From Perkinsus olseni (lineage: Eukaryota > Perkinsozoa > Perkinsida), in the NCBI GenBank assembly GCA_013115125.1, contig JABANN010000478.1:1-26537 (forward strand): a stretch of DNA of 26,537 bases, read 5' to 3'. The position numbers and the translations under genes are program-made. Every line of letters starts with the position of its first letter. The first letter of the stretch is position 1. Of the stretch, positions 1 to 10,200 are shown piece after piece. Below the pieces are notes generated by a model that was not told the DNA's origin, made no database searches, and saw only the letters and a program-made list of their open reading frames with translations.

Positions 1-1
1 C

Positions 2-601
2 GACCCCAGCAGATACCGCGGCCCGATGTCCTTCGTACCCCTCAAGGATGGGTATAATACTTGGACAGTCGGGTTGAAGAGCATCCAAGTTGTGGGCAAC
101 GCCACTCCCATACCGCTGACACCGAATATGCCGATATTGGTCGACAGCGGGGCCACATACTTTTACTTGCCAAGAAGAGTACTTGAAGCACTGATGGTGG
201 CCGTCAAATCAACTATCGACCCGACTGGAAGGCGCGTCGCTTTGAAAGAGGCTCAAGGCGAACCTCCTGTGCTGCGCAATTGCGCAGACCGTGAGTATCT
301 TCCACCGCTCCAGGTTGCCTTCACTTCGCAAGATGGTAGCAATGTAACCGTTGTCATACCGCAGGAGGTTTACGTGCAAGTCTACGATACTGATGCTGGA
401 CAGCTGTGTGCCCTGCTCCTGCGGGAGTCCTCGCAAGGTGAAGAAGACATCTCCATCGGGCAGAATCTCCTCCGCCGATATTATCTCTACTTCCAATACG
501 ACCAGAGACGAATCGGCTTTGCTGATACGATGAAGGTGCCCTCCAAACCCAAGGGAAGGATCGCTGCCTTTCAGAAGCGTAGAGCTGTGCGTCCAATGTG
601 A
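2..601 (+). CDS. Pepsin-type aspartic protease, C-terminal lobe (5' truncated by window edge)
   Basis: The frame is open from base 2 to the TGA at 599-601 (199 codons), and the first in-frame ATG at 26 is internal, so the gene begins before the window. The second catalytic aspartate lies in VDSGATYFYLP, about residue 48 of the visible part, matching the D-T/S-G motif of family A1. The start, around RYRGPMSFVPL, resembles the family's linker into the C-terminal lobe. Two cysteines (LRNCAD and GQLCALL) sit where the conserved C-lobe disulfide lies, and the family end is present as IGQNLLRRYY followed by RRIGFAD. The N-terminal lobe with the first Asp is outside the window, so secretion or vacuolar sorting cannot be judged. 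No intron is needed in this part. The last 20 residues are basic. Confidence 0.93.
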   Translation, partial: DPSRYRGPMSFVPLKDGYNTWTVGLKSIQVVGNATPIPLTPNMPILVDSGATYFYLPRRVLEALMVAVKSTIDPTGRRVALKEAQGEPPVLRNCADREYLPPLQVAFTSQDGSNVTVVIPQEVYVQVYDTDAGQLCALLLRESSQGEEDISIGQNLLRRYYLYFQYDQRRIGFADTMKVPSKPKGRIAAFQKRRAVRPM

Positions 602-1808
602 TCACAAAAGGGATGAAGCCTACGAGTTCGCCTCGGTGACAGGTGACCCCGTTGTTCTCTCAAACGTGCATGCTGCCAGCTGTCTGTTTGCTGTTATGCG
701 CATCGTCGTTCATTTCATGTTGCTACTGAGTCGGTGCACTGAAGAAGGGCTGGTGTCGTTGACAGTCTATTAATGCTAGCGTTCATTTCGGATGAGTACT
801 GATAACGTCGTGGCTTGAGCTGGGTGACCTATCCCTCATCCGAGCTTTCTCACTGCTAGAGGCGCCTCATTCAAGCACTAATTACTCAAGGTGAAAATGA
901 ATATGAAATCTTTGCCCACTTTCAAGTTCAACTTGGGTTTATGGACAGTAGTGCATGGCGAGTTAGATAGAGCAACACGAAGTGTTATGGAGTACAAATA
1001 TGACAGCGGATGATATTCTGCTGTTTGAGACGTGGGTGCGTCATTTTGGCGAGCGAAAACTCCTCTCAGTGAGCTGCGGAAGCAGAGGATTGAATCCATT
1101 TGTAGCAGATACTGTGTCTGCCTGGAGTTGACTGATCGATGTTTTTCCTTCTAATAGGGGCAGTTGTTACGATCCCTGGGGAGGATAAAATAAGCGAGAA
1201 TATTTGTACAGTCCGAATAGCCTATCGCCACAGTCGCCACAGTCACGGGTCTGAGCGTCACAGCATGCGTGGAACTAATGGCCAGAGCGCGCACAAGAGT
1301 CCTGCAATGGGCTGACACCTGCCGCTAGCTGAGACCGACAGAGTTGTGTGCCAAACACAAAATAGGGGACGAGCAAGGTGAGGTAACGACTCCGGCTCGA
1401 ACTGTACCTCCAAGCACACGAGCTTTCCAGGAGATTCCTTGAAGGACTGTATAGAGAAGAGATCAGATCGAAACTCGTCGAGGCGGACGAGAAAATGGGG
1501 TTGCGGGGTTCTACATGACCCATACTGTACAACACAACTGGTGTATACTTTTGACACCCGTTTCACACAAGGCATATCACTCATGATCGCTTAACCCGTA
1601 AAGGGGGTTGGCTTACTCCGCCGAAGTAAGCTGCTCCTGTCTGGGAACGAGGGGTCCATGATTGGACCAAACTGCTTCGTGATGGCCAGGAAACGACATC
1701 TGCGGGGCGATGGTTCATCGACACGAGCTTGGCCTAACAACGGAATGCTAGACCGCAGTAGAGGCCATTGCTGCTGCTACCCTCTCAATGCCGTCGAAAG
1801 AACGGATG
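602..1808. other. Intergenic gap between two convergent genes
   Basis: This 1.2 kb lies between the ends of the protease gene (+) and the PHD gene (-). I recognise no conserved domain or RNA gene. The best open frame is minus-strand 1258-1584 (108 codons from an ATG). Its middle, around FLVRLDEFRSD, reads like coding sequence, and a short exon near 1395-1440 can be imagined, but no splice chain closes and no family is evident. The rest looks like 3' untranslated or spacer DNA. Confidence 0.4.
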
Positions 1809-4800
1809 TCAATGGAGCTGCGGGGCGGTATAGTGTAAGCTGGTATCGAGCTGCTCTCTACGTGAGCATTCATCGTCCTTGGGCTGACGGTATCGGCTGA
1901 AGTCAGACGTCATCCCACGGCCGACCCTCCGCCCGTGCCTACCCATCGGGGCTGACTCCCATGGACCAGGACTGGCCCGACTGGTCCTCGGCGTATTCGG
2001 ATGGGTCCTACTGGTCCTCGGAGTGGTTGTTTCGGTTTGGAGTGGTATACCTGCTCCTAGCTCATCACCGCAAAGCAGCACTTTTCTTCAGCCCCACCCT
2101 CAGACCGTTGCACCGGCGATGCCCTCTGGAATGGCGATGTAGGTCCCTCAGCACTCTGACAGTATGTACGACGATCGGCCGAGCAAGAGGCTGTCTGAGA
2201 CCTACCCTCCGTTGTAAATTATCGTCACTCTTCTGGCAACCCTCCGCACAGTGCTCACGAAATTCCCGGCGTAGATCGTCGAGTTCCTGTGATGACGCGC
2301 CTTCGCAAGAGCAGCGCCCGACAGGCCTTACTGCTCGGAGCTGCTGCACCTCCTCCTTCGCCCCCGTCGCCTCCTCGTGGCGCTCCTCCCGCAGCATCTT
2401 GATCTCCCTATTCATGCCGGACAGGATCTCTACCAGGGACGCCACCTCCTCCCTCACACTCTGAGCACCCGACCATTCGCCAACAGATCGTCGACGCAGC
2501 CGGCGCTCACATCTTCGAACTTGTTGCGAGACTTCTTCAGAGCAGCAATGTCCTTGCTGGCCATCTCCAGGGCCTTGTAGGCGGCCTCGAACTGTTGCTG
2601 CCAAGTAGTGCTTACTGTGTTGAGGTCCCGCCTCAGGAGGTCGACGGCGGTGCGTTGGCTAACCCCATAGGAAGCAGCGTGCGGGTTGAAGAGGGCGCGG
2701 GTGACTACATCTTGGCCTCCCGTCCGCACTGCCTCACTGCAGCTGCGGTGTCTCTCTTCTCCTCCTCGCTCGAAGCACGGAAATACGACAACCACTGTGC
2801 GAAGGCTAGGACCTGCCGAGCTCAACTATCACAACACCAATGGAGGGTGCTGTACCCACCGTGGGGTCCATGCTGCCTCCCCTCTCGCCCGCCCTTGTCG
2901 GGGAAGTCGAAGGACGCTCCTTGATAGGGGCTGAGAAGAGGCCAACCTGCAAAGCAACTCCAAGTGGCCACCGTACGTGGTCGTGCTTGTCCTGCTGTGC
3001 CTGCCTCCTCGTCAGAGATATCATCGTCTGCTAACAGCTGCACGGGCGAGCGAGGAGCCCTTCGAGTGTCCACCTCCTCGGACGCTGTATTATCGAGTCT
3101 AGCTTGTTCGGAGTTGCTGTTCTTCCTGAAGGAACAACGCTCCCACCAATGCAGAGCTTCCGTAGCGCCTACGCTTTGGCGATCGAGGACCTAGTTGGCT
3201 TGCTGAGGTTGGAGCTCATCAGAGGCGCAATACTAGGCTACAGATGGCATGCAGGCACGCAAAAACAACAACGCAAAATCAGCAGAAGTAGAATGCCGAA
3301 ATCCAGAAGGGCGCCCGGATGGGGACGGCCTATGTTCTGCACAGGGCTATAAAACGATTTGGTTGATGAATGGGGGAAGGCCCAGCGTCGGGCCTAGGGG
3401 CCTGGCCCGTCGATTTCTTCTGCATTTTCACAACGACGGTTACTATGGTGGTGATGATGATGATGCCGCGGCTTCTCGGGGGGCCACGCCAACACTCGCT
3501 TCACTTCCCTTATGTTGGCATCGAGCTCCTGAGGAATCGGGCGTACGTGAGGCGAGAGGGGGGAGGGGCTGACCTGGGCGAGCTTCTCGTTGATGAGGAG
3601 CGCCCATCTGCTGCCGTCTTTGACGTTCTGGTTCAGGTCGATGAGTATTGTACGATTACGATTGATCAAGTTCTGTACGTAGCAGACTCGCTCCCGATGA
3701 TCTGATTTCTGAAGGTTGACTCTGGTAAATCACAGAATTTAAGATACGCCCGATTACCCATTGCTTGAAGCGAGGTTCATCAGGATACGCCGCATGACGA
3801 TGTTTGTCACAGTAGGCCCGCAGGGGAAGGACGACGTCCCCTTCCTCTTCATCCTCGATGCCATCAGCTTCCGCTAACAGACGACCGATTCCGCCGTGAC
3901 CACGCTTCAACCTAAGATACTTCTCGGCGAAGTGGATGCCTACCTACTAGGTCGAGGCCGTAGATCATGGCCCGTGCGCATGGGATGTGGAAGCCTCGGT
4001 AGCAGTCCTCAGTCGAGCACTGCAGGACAGCTCCGATGTTGGGCAGATGGCAGACGTCGCAGGCCGCCTTGAATCTGCTAACAATTGACGATAATTTTCC
4101 ATCTACTACACTACCGAGGGGAGTAATTGTAAATCCCAGCGGCAGTGAAAACGTCGATCAACGATGAAGTTGAACTACTTCGAAAGGGTGCTGATGACGA
4201 CAGAGAGCGGGGACGGCCATACAGACGCGAGGCAGTCACTCCCCATCCTCAAACGACCGCCCATGAGCCACGCGATTCATCCAAATGCATAGAATGCTGG
4301 CCGGCAAAGTGGGGCTACTCACCTCTGTTGTAGGTTCCGCATCGAGGCCGCGTCCAACGAGATGTACCTGTGGTGATGGTGATGCGGAAGCCCCCGCGAC
4401 GGCATCGCCCTCCTGTTGATTACCCGTATCTTCCCTCCTGTATGCTGCACTCCGGTATCCACCATGCACAGGCAGCGTGGATCCAGTAGCCTCCGAACCT
4501 GCAGCAGCGACAGCAGGAAGCAGCCGGGTGACGGCCGAAAATATCAAGAAGCAGCTCTGAGCGTACTTGCCGTCCTTAATGCGCAGGAGGGCCCCCGTCC
4601 GCCTCGGGCACAACAGACACTGCCTCTCCCTCTTCTGCTCCTCAGGACCTGCCCGGGGCGCCCTCGAGCACTACCAACGCCCATCGAGCTCACCTAGGCC
4701 GGTCTCCCGGGCGTAGGCGCAGAAGTCGCAGTACCATTCTCCTGTGGGGACTGGTGATACACTGAGGGGGAGGGGGCCGATCTCGTTGGGAGAAAACGAA

Positions 4801-5291
4801 AAAGACGCGTACCCGTAGCAGTTCTGATGCACCGCTGCCTCACAGGCGTCGCAGATGACGATGATGTCCGCGTTGCCTTGCTGAGAAAACCACACTCAGG
4901 AGCGACGTCCGCTACGAGCCTTTCAACCTCGCAGAGCCGTCGTTAATAGAAATTTGGTCGACTGCGCTGTGAGGTAGGACACTCTCGCGAAGGCTCAGCA
5001 GGCTGGCTGGCTGACCCCTCCGCGGACACTTGAAGCTGTCCATCGGTTATTTCCATGATTTTCTGGTGGCTTTGTGCCAAGTAGAGTGCGTGGCGACCCT
5101 AGCACTAGTAAGGCCAGGCCAATGTGCCAAGAAGAAGGAAGAGCTAGGGCAGCACTTCGAAGCGGGTGATGATTGAAACCTACATCATCATCCTGGTCCC
5201 CTATGAGACAGACATCGCAGACGACACCATCGTCTCTGAGGTCCTCAAGCACTTCCTCTACTGCGTCGTACGCCCTCGCTCCTTGCTGCAT
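1809..5291 (-). CDS. PHD finger + extended PHD (PZP-type) chromatin reader with C-terminal coiled coil; 20 exons, 684 aa
   Basis: Exons (minus): 5291-5184, 4880-4813, 4761-4694, 4648-4567, 4498-4424, 4367-4323, 4077-3948, 3904-3758, 3708-3574, 3528-3444, 3336-3273, 3232-3173, 3125-2977, 2930-2860, 2812-2709, 2658-2511, 2460-2332, 2286-2206, 2155-2098, 2056-1809. All phases agree. PHD1 has the full Cys4-His-Cys3 set (C25, C28, C46, C49, H54, C57, C70, C73; core ICDACEAAVHQNCYG). A zinc knuckle (QCLLC, 91-95) and an extended PHD follow (WIHAAC, ACDVC, LQCSTEDC, FHIPC, YCDKH). This PHD-knuckle-ePHD order is the PZP module of JADE, BRPF and AF10 proteins, which binds the histone H3 tail. The second half holds acidic stretches and a coiled coil (around REEVASLVEI and KMLREERHEE), ending in a basic TPRTSR-repeat tail. 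No bromodomain or PWWP is seen. The ATG at 5291 is the first in frame, but the frame stays open upstream. The joins at 3337-3443 and 2057-2097 are least certain. An alternative stop lies at 2057. Confidence 0.88.
3445..3465 (-). repeat. Seven-histidine codon tract
   Basis: A short CAT/CAC run encodes seven consecutive histidines just before the exon 10 donor of the PHD gene. It is a trinucleotide repeat read in frame. A metal-binding role is possible but nothing in the sequence shows it. Confidence 0.6.
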
Positions 5292-5485
5292 GCTGCTGCC
5301 CGACTGCTGCTGGGGCCCGACAGTCAAGGGAGGGTACTGCTTTTCGAGGATACTACGAGGCCCGACGGGGACGACAACAACACAGCGCTACACACAAGTG
5401 AGGAAACTGTTGCCAATCCTTCCCTGCCGACATCAAGAAAAAACGTAGTAATAGTATAACCGAGAGCGTGCCGTCCGGCCCGAGG

Positions 5486-7030
5486 TTAAACTTTGCCGAT
5501 CACCCGTGGAGGGACGACCGACGACGCTGTCGCATCGGACACGCCCATGAGCTCCCCTCCCACCGCCGCCGTCTCCTCATCCTCAAGTCCATCGTAATAC
5601 TCGGTTCTGCCGCTCTTAGTGGCCCCGTAGACAGCCAGTGCGAGGAGTGCAGCTACTGCAGAGCAGACACCGCTCAAGGCGAACACTGCAGCATGCTGGC
5701 CCAAGACACCCCACCAAAGGCCTCCCGTGAGAGACACGATGATCTGAGCCAAGGCCTGAGCTACGGAGAGCATCGACATCCGTAGTGCCGCGGATGCCGT
5801 ACCAGTACGGGCCAGCAGGGTGAGGGGTATCGTCAGCTGCGTGGCGTACATCGGCCCTAAAGTGAGGGCCATCCAGGCTACCCCGAATGCCTTGTGGTCG
5901 GCTACTCTAGGGAGGGCCAATGAGCTTATCAAGAGAGCAGCGAAGAGGAGGAGGGCGACCACCCAGCACAGCGCTATGTCCAGCCCACAGCGTTCCACCA
6001 GGGGAAGGACCATCGCAGTGACAACTCCCAGAATCATAGAACCGTAAAGACCGTAGGTTGCCGTAGCGTATTTTTCAGTGGACGACATGGCGTGCGGCAA
6101 GCCGTCTACGACTAGGAATTGAACTCCGTGTATCATGAGAGCCGCGACGCCTACGAAGCCTCCGACGGCCGCGAGGAAGACCAAACCCGTGGAAGTGGCA
6201 AGGAGGTCTTTGAGGTCACAGAAAAAGTCGGCTATCCACTTGAAACAAAGACAGCATTTACTGCGTTGTTCGGGCGGCACACCAGTGACCACCTCCGGCA
6301 GCATCAGAACAGAATGGGCCATCAGAAACTGGAGACAGCCAGAAATGACCGCCAGACTCCGCAGATGCAGGCAGGAGCCCGAGCTGCAGCTGTCGCTACG
6401 GAGCAGATCCATCCACCAGGAGCCCTCATAGTCCAGCACGTACCCTGTAGCGTAGGCCAGGGCCGCACCGAAGACGTAGAAGAGGGTCTGCAGGGAGAAG
6501 TAAACACCCATCGACCTCCGAGGGACCGTGTCTGTGACCAGGGCCCGCAGCATGAGTAGGTGCATGTTGTTACCTATAAAAAGAAGGGCGAAACCTACAG
6601 CTAGGTAAACGACAGGATTGCCGGGCAGCTCGGACCCTAAACTCAGTACGGCTACTGAGACGAGACCAAAAACGTAGCCCATCAGCAAGAAAGGCTTCCG
6701 TCGGCCACCGAAGCGACTCCACGTGGACCGATCGCTCCAGACAGCAGCACAGGGTTGGACTAAAATCGCTGCCACCGGGGACACCAACCACGCGTATCCT
6801 ACCACCCAACTCGGTAGATTCGCCTGGAGCAGTGCTGGGGTCAAGAGAAGGATTGCCAGGGCCTCGGAGAAGCCCACGGGAAGAGTACCCATCACCAGTC
6901 GGAGTCCGAAACAGCGGCCTCTGGAGGCGTCGTCCGGCACAGCAGGACCACTTGGCACAGCACCAGCGGCATGGTCGATGGTTGTGTAGCGGCCAACGCT
7001 GTCTTCTGCACGCTTTGAATGGGGTGACAT
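5486..7030 (-). CDS. SLC45 / sucrose-proton symporter-type (GPH, MFS) transporter, single exon, 514 aa
   Basis: One uninterrupted frame runs from ATG 7030 to the stop at 5486. After a hydrophilic N-terminus of about 40 residues come roughly twelve hydrophobic segments. Diagnostic family signatures are present. The first is VQPCAAVWSDR then SRFGGRRKPFLLMG (residues 91-118), the loop 2-3 motif of plant SUC/SUT and animal SLC45 carriers. The second is RALVTDTVPRRSMG (162-175). The tail of about 50 residues is acidic and cytosolic by prediction. The family moves sucrose or related sugars with protons across plasma or vacuolar membranes; the substrate here cannot be read from sequence. Its start is 252 bp from the MTR4 stop and its stop is 194 bp from the PHD gene ATG. 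An AG lies about 10 bases before the ATG. Unlike every well-resolved spliced gene around it, it has no intron. Confidence 0.9.
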   Translation of the reverse strand: MSPHSKRAEDSVGRYTTIDHAAGAVPSGPAVPDDASRGRCFGLRLVMGTLPVGFSEALAILLLTPALLQANLPSWVVGYAWLVSPVAAILVQPCAAVWSDRSTWSRFGGRRKPFLLMGYVFGLVSVAVLSLGSELPGNPVVYLAVGFALLFIGNNMHLLMLRALVTDTVPRRSMGVYFSLQTLFYVFGAALAYATGYVLDYEGSWWMDLLRSDSCSSGSCLHLRSLAVISGCLQFLMAHSVLMLPEVVTGVPPEQRSKCCLCFKWIADFFCDLKDLLATSTGLVFLAAVGGFVGVAALMIHGVQFLVVDGLPHAMSSTEKYATATYGLYGSMILGVVTAMVLPLVERCGLDIALCWVVALLLFAALLISSLALPRVADHKAFGVAWMALTLGPMYATQLTIPLTLLARTGTASAALRMSMLSVAQALAQIIVSLTGGLWWGVLGQHAAVFALSGVCSAVAALLALAVYGATKSGRTEYYDGLEDEETAAVGGELMGVSDATASSVVPPRVIGKV

Positions 7031-7282
7031 AAGGGGACACTACCCTATCCACGTGGCCAAAACCCTCATCGTACGGTGAGCTAACCAACTCAAGAAAAGT
7101 TGTACACTAGAACTAGATCAGGGATGCTGTAATGAACGTTTTCCGAGCGGTCACTCGATACGAGAAACCACTCCGAAGGAGAAGGAGAAGGGAGACGATA
7201 CTCAGTATTTTTACAAGTACCTGTGGCAGACACACAGTGGTGGGCTAGGGATGGCAGGCACGGGCCCGGGACTGCTCCCAAC

Positions 7283-10200
7283 CTACAGACTAGCGCTGAA
7301 GACAATTCCCCTTCGTAGTTTTGTTCGGCCCTCGACCATCTTTTCCTCGAGCTCCTTATGGCCGATCAGCTTCGCCGCCATACCTACGACAAGACGATGG
7401 CACGGGGAATCCAAGGTTGAAGGACGACCACGGCGAGACACTGCCGAAGACACAGTACCACAATTTTGGCAATTCGTAGCGTAAAGCAATAGGCCTTACC
7501 AAGTTCTCTAAGGAGCTCCTCCAGGCGTCTCATGACCCTGACGACGCTGCCTTCATACATCTCGCAAGTCTGCATGATGTCCTTGAACGGTTTGCCTTCC
7601 ATCCAGGCCACCACGGCTGGGACCAGCTGCGGGCGGATGTGGTCCTCGACATAAGTGCTAGTGTCAACGCCAGCCACCTTGCACTCCTGAATAGACCAAC
7701 CACGCTCCCTTCTCAGACACCCCAACAGCTGCGATAATTACCGCCATAACAGTGGCCACGTCCTGAGCGATGACCTTCATCTTGTCCAAGGCCTTGGCCA
7801 AATCAGCGTTGTCCGGCGTTCTGAGAGGAGAAAGGATAGTCCGATCGCTGCTCCGATGGGGCTGCTGCCTTACGTCGCGTCCTCCGACTTCTCATCGAGG
7901 ATCAAACAGGAGCAGAGGGCGGCGATGTGCTCAGCCTGAAGCAGTGGGACGTGGCCACAGTGAGCCGAAGGGGGTGACGACGACCTACCGACATTCCCTC
8001 GAAGACGTTATTGAAGACCAGCTCAGTGAGGAGGATCTCGTCACACGAAGAGATCTCGCACGCCAGTTTACCCTGCATGAACCGATCACGATGGCGATAC
8101 CGTGTAACACTAGTGCTGTACTCACCTTCTCCAGGACAACATTATTCCTGTCTACGAAGCCGAGACGACGAAGGACACGCTTCATCGACCGCAGCTCGTC
8201 ACGCAGAATCTGAGAAGACCTGAGACCAATGCTCCTGCCCCTCCCGGACCTACCACAGTGTTCTGATTCTTCAGAATGTCCGCGCACTTCGTCTGTTCCT
8301 CGTGAAGATGCACGCGCTTCGTGAAGAGATCCATCAGCCTGACGACAGCAGTAACCAAGACACCATCGCCAGCAGCAGGCACTCACTGAGATCGCTCCGC
8401 CTGGGGTACCGTCATCAGCCGGTTGGACAACTTAGCGTTCTCGGCGTTCTTCATTTTCTTCGACACTTCACCGAACTCCTCACCATCAATCTTCATCTCA
8501 TTGACAGGGTCCAGTTCGGGCAGCCCATGGGCCTTGAAGTTGTCATGGTTCAACTAAGGCGAGCAAAGTCCTTATCGCGCCAGAGCAACCCCCACTTCTT
8601 ACGATGGCCTTGAGCATGTTCTTGCACTGTGTCTTCACTGCCTCCGTACGGTTGTGTGGCTCCTGGGCGGCCTGGGGCAGCTGACCTCGAATCCTGCTGA
8701 TCTTGTGCAGCGACCGCAGCGGAACACTCCGAACCACGCCTTCCTCTGCAAGACCGATGGTGACCAGCCGCTAGAAGTGATCAGTACTACCATCGATGCA
8801 ATCTACGACGTAGCTGTTATCGAGATCTGCGGCGCCCTTATCCTCAGCCAGCTTATCGCACTTGATGACCATAGCCCAGTCACCTGCCTCGACCGTCACA
8901 ACTTGCTCAGTACCCCATCCTCCTACCATCCTTCGAGAGGCTGATGAGTCGACCAGGGTTCATGAAGGGTATGGCGTACTTCGGCAAAGTAACTATCTTT
9001 CTCCGCTCTTCTACAGCGCTGGCGAGATCCTGGTCCGCTTGGAAGGCATCGGTCAAGGCCTGAGGACTCCCCATTCTCTGCGACATTGCGATGTAGTAGT
9101 ATTACCATCTTGACGTCGAAGTTCATCTTCTGAGAAGCCTCAGTAGTGACCTTGTTCAGCTCTTCAGAGGCATCCTCGAGCTTATGGCTGAGCTCCGAGT
9201 GCTGAGGAGAGCATCGTCACGCGCCACGAAATTATCATACGAGAGGCTGCTACCCGCTCCTTAGCCGCTATACACCCCTTGTCCTTCTGGAACTGTGAGA
9301 AACTCCTCTCGAGGAGGTAGTTCGGGTCCACACCTACACACCCATCACATCACGGCTGATGCTACATTCAGTGAGCGCTGGTATCGATCAGGGACATGTG
9401 CGCCACGAGCAGCAGTAAATTTGCGCCATCGCGTTCTATTTATAACAAGTTTCCATACAGCACCACGATCCCCAATATCTTCTTTGGCGATGCTACTACT
9501 ACTCACCCTCAAGCCTGAGCATGTTGAGAAGCATATTGTAGCCGAGGTAGAACTGGCTGTCAAGCCGGCTTGCATCACCTGCATAAATCAGAAAAGCTCC
9601 CCAAGGTGGATTCGAACCCGGGGCCCCTGAGGGCTTAGGCAATTACAACGACCATATACCCTGCTAGACTACCACCACTGTAACACCTCACCCTCCTACC
9701 GAGGAACATGTCCTTAGCCGTATTAGGCTCCACCTTGTCCGTAAGCATGATTATCACCAAACCCTTGTCATCCTTCCCTCGTCGACCTACGCAACAGCCA
9801 TCACCTCCTCAAAAGGCCCACCCCAGCCGTACCAGCACGCCCAGCCATCTGAATGTACTCTCCGCTATTCAGCGTCCTGCGCTCAATGCCATCCCACTTT
9901 TGGATCTGAGGTGAAGAAGGCTTCCGAGCAGCAACAGGTGAGGCCTGCCCTACCGAAGTGAAAACGACCGTCTTCGCCGGCATGTTGACGCCCATGGCGA
10001 AGGTCTCCGTGCAGAAGAGGACCTGAGGGAGGTGGTTGCGTTGGCAGCGGTGGTGGTGGCGATATACCTTGATAAGGTTCTCCTGGAAGAGGATTTCAAC
10101 GATCTCCTTGAGGATCGGCAACAGACCACCGTGATGGATACCAATCCCTCTCGAAAGGAAGCCGAGCATGGACTGGATCTGCTGCAGCTCCCTGTCCTCA

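Noticed and set aside
1258-1584. Minus-strand 108-codon frame as a gene
   Set aside because: Looks mildly coding but has no family match and no consistent splice partners; left as part of the gap description.
1961-2464. Plus-strand frame of 167 codons starting with an Asp/Trp/Ser-rich stretch
   Set aside because: It lies antisense to several in-phase exons of the PHD/coiled-coil gene and shows no domain; its bias mirrors the other strand.
6119-6559. Plus-strand 146-codon frame
   Set aside because: Antisense to the transporter, whose membrane topology and signatures fix the coding strand.
7742-7820. Apparent one-base frameshift in the MTR4 DSHCT region
   Set aside because: It came from miscounting an A-run; with the true bases exon 28 is 79 nt and the phase is intact.
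9345-9584. 79-codon minus frame as a separate gene
   Set aside because: It spans MTR4 exon 17 and the 173-nt intron after it; the conserved helicase residues use only the exon part.
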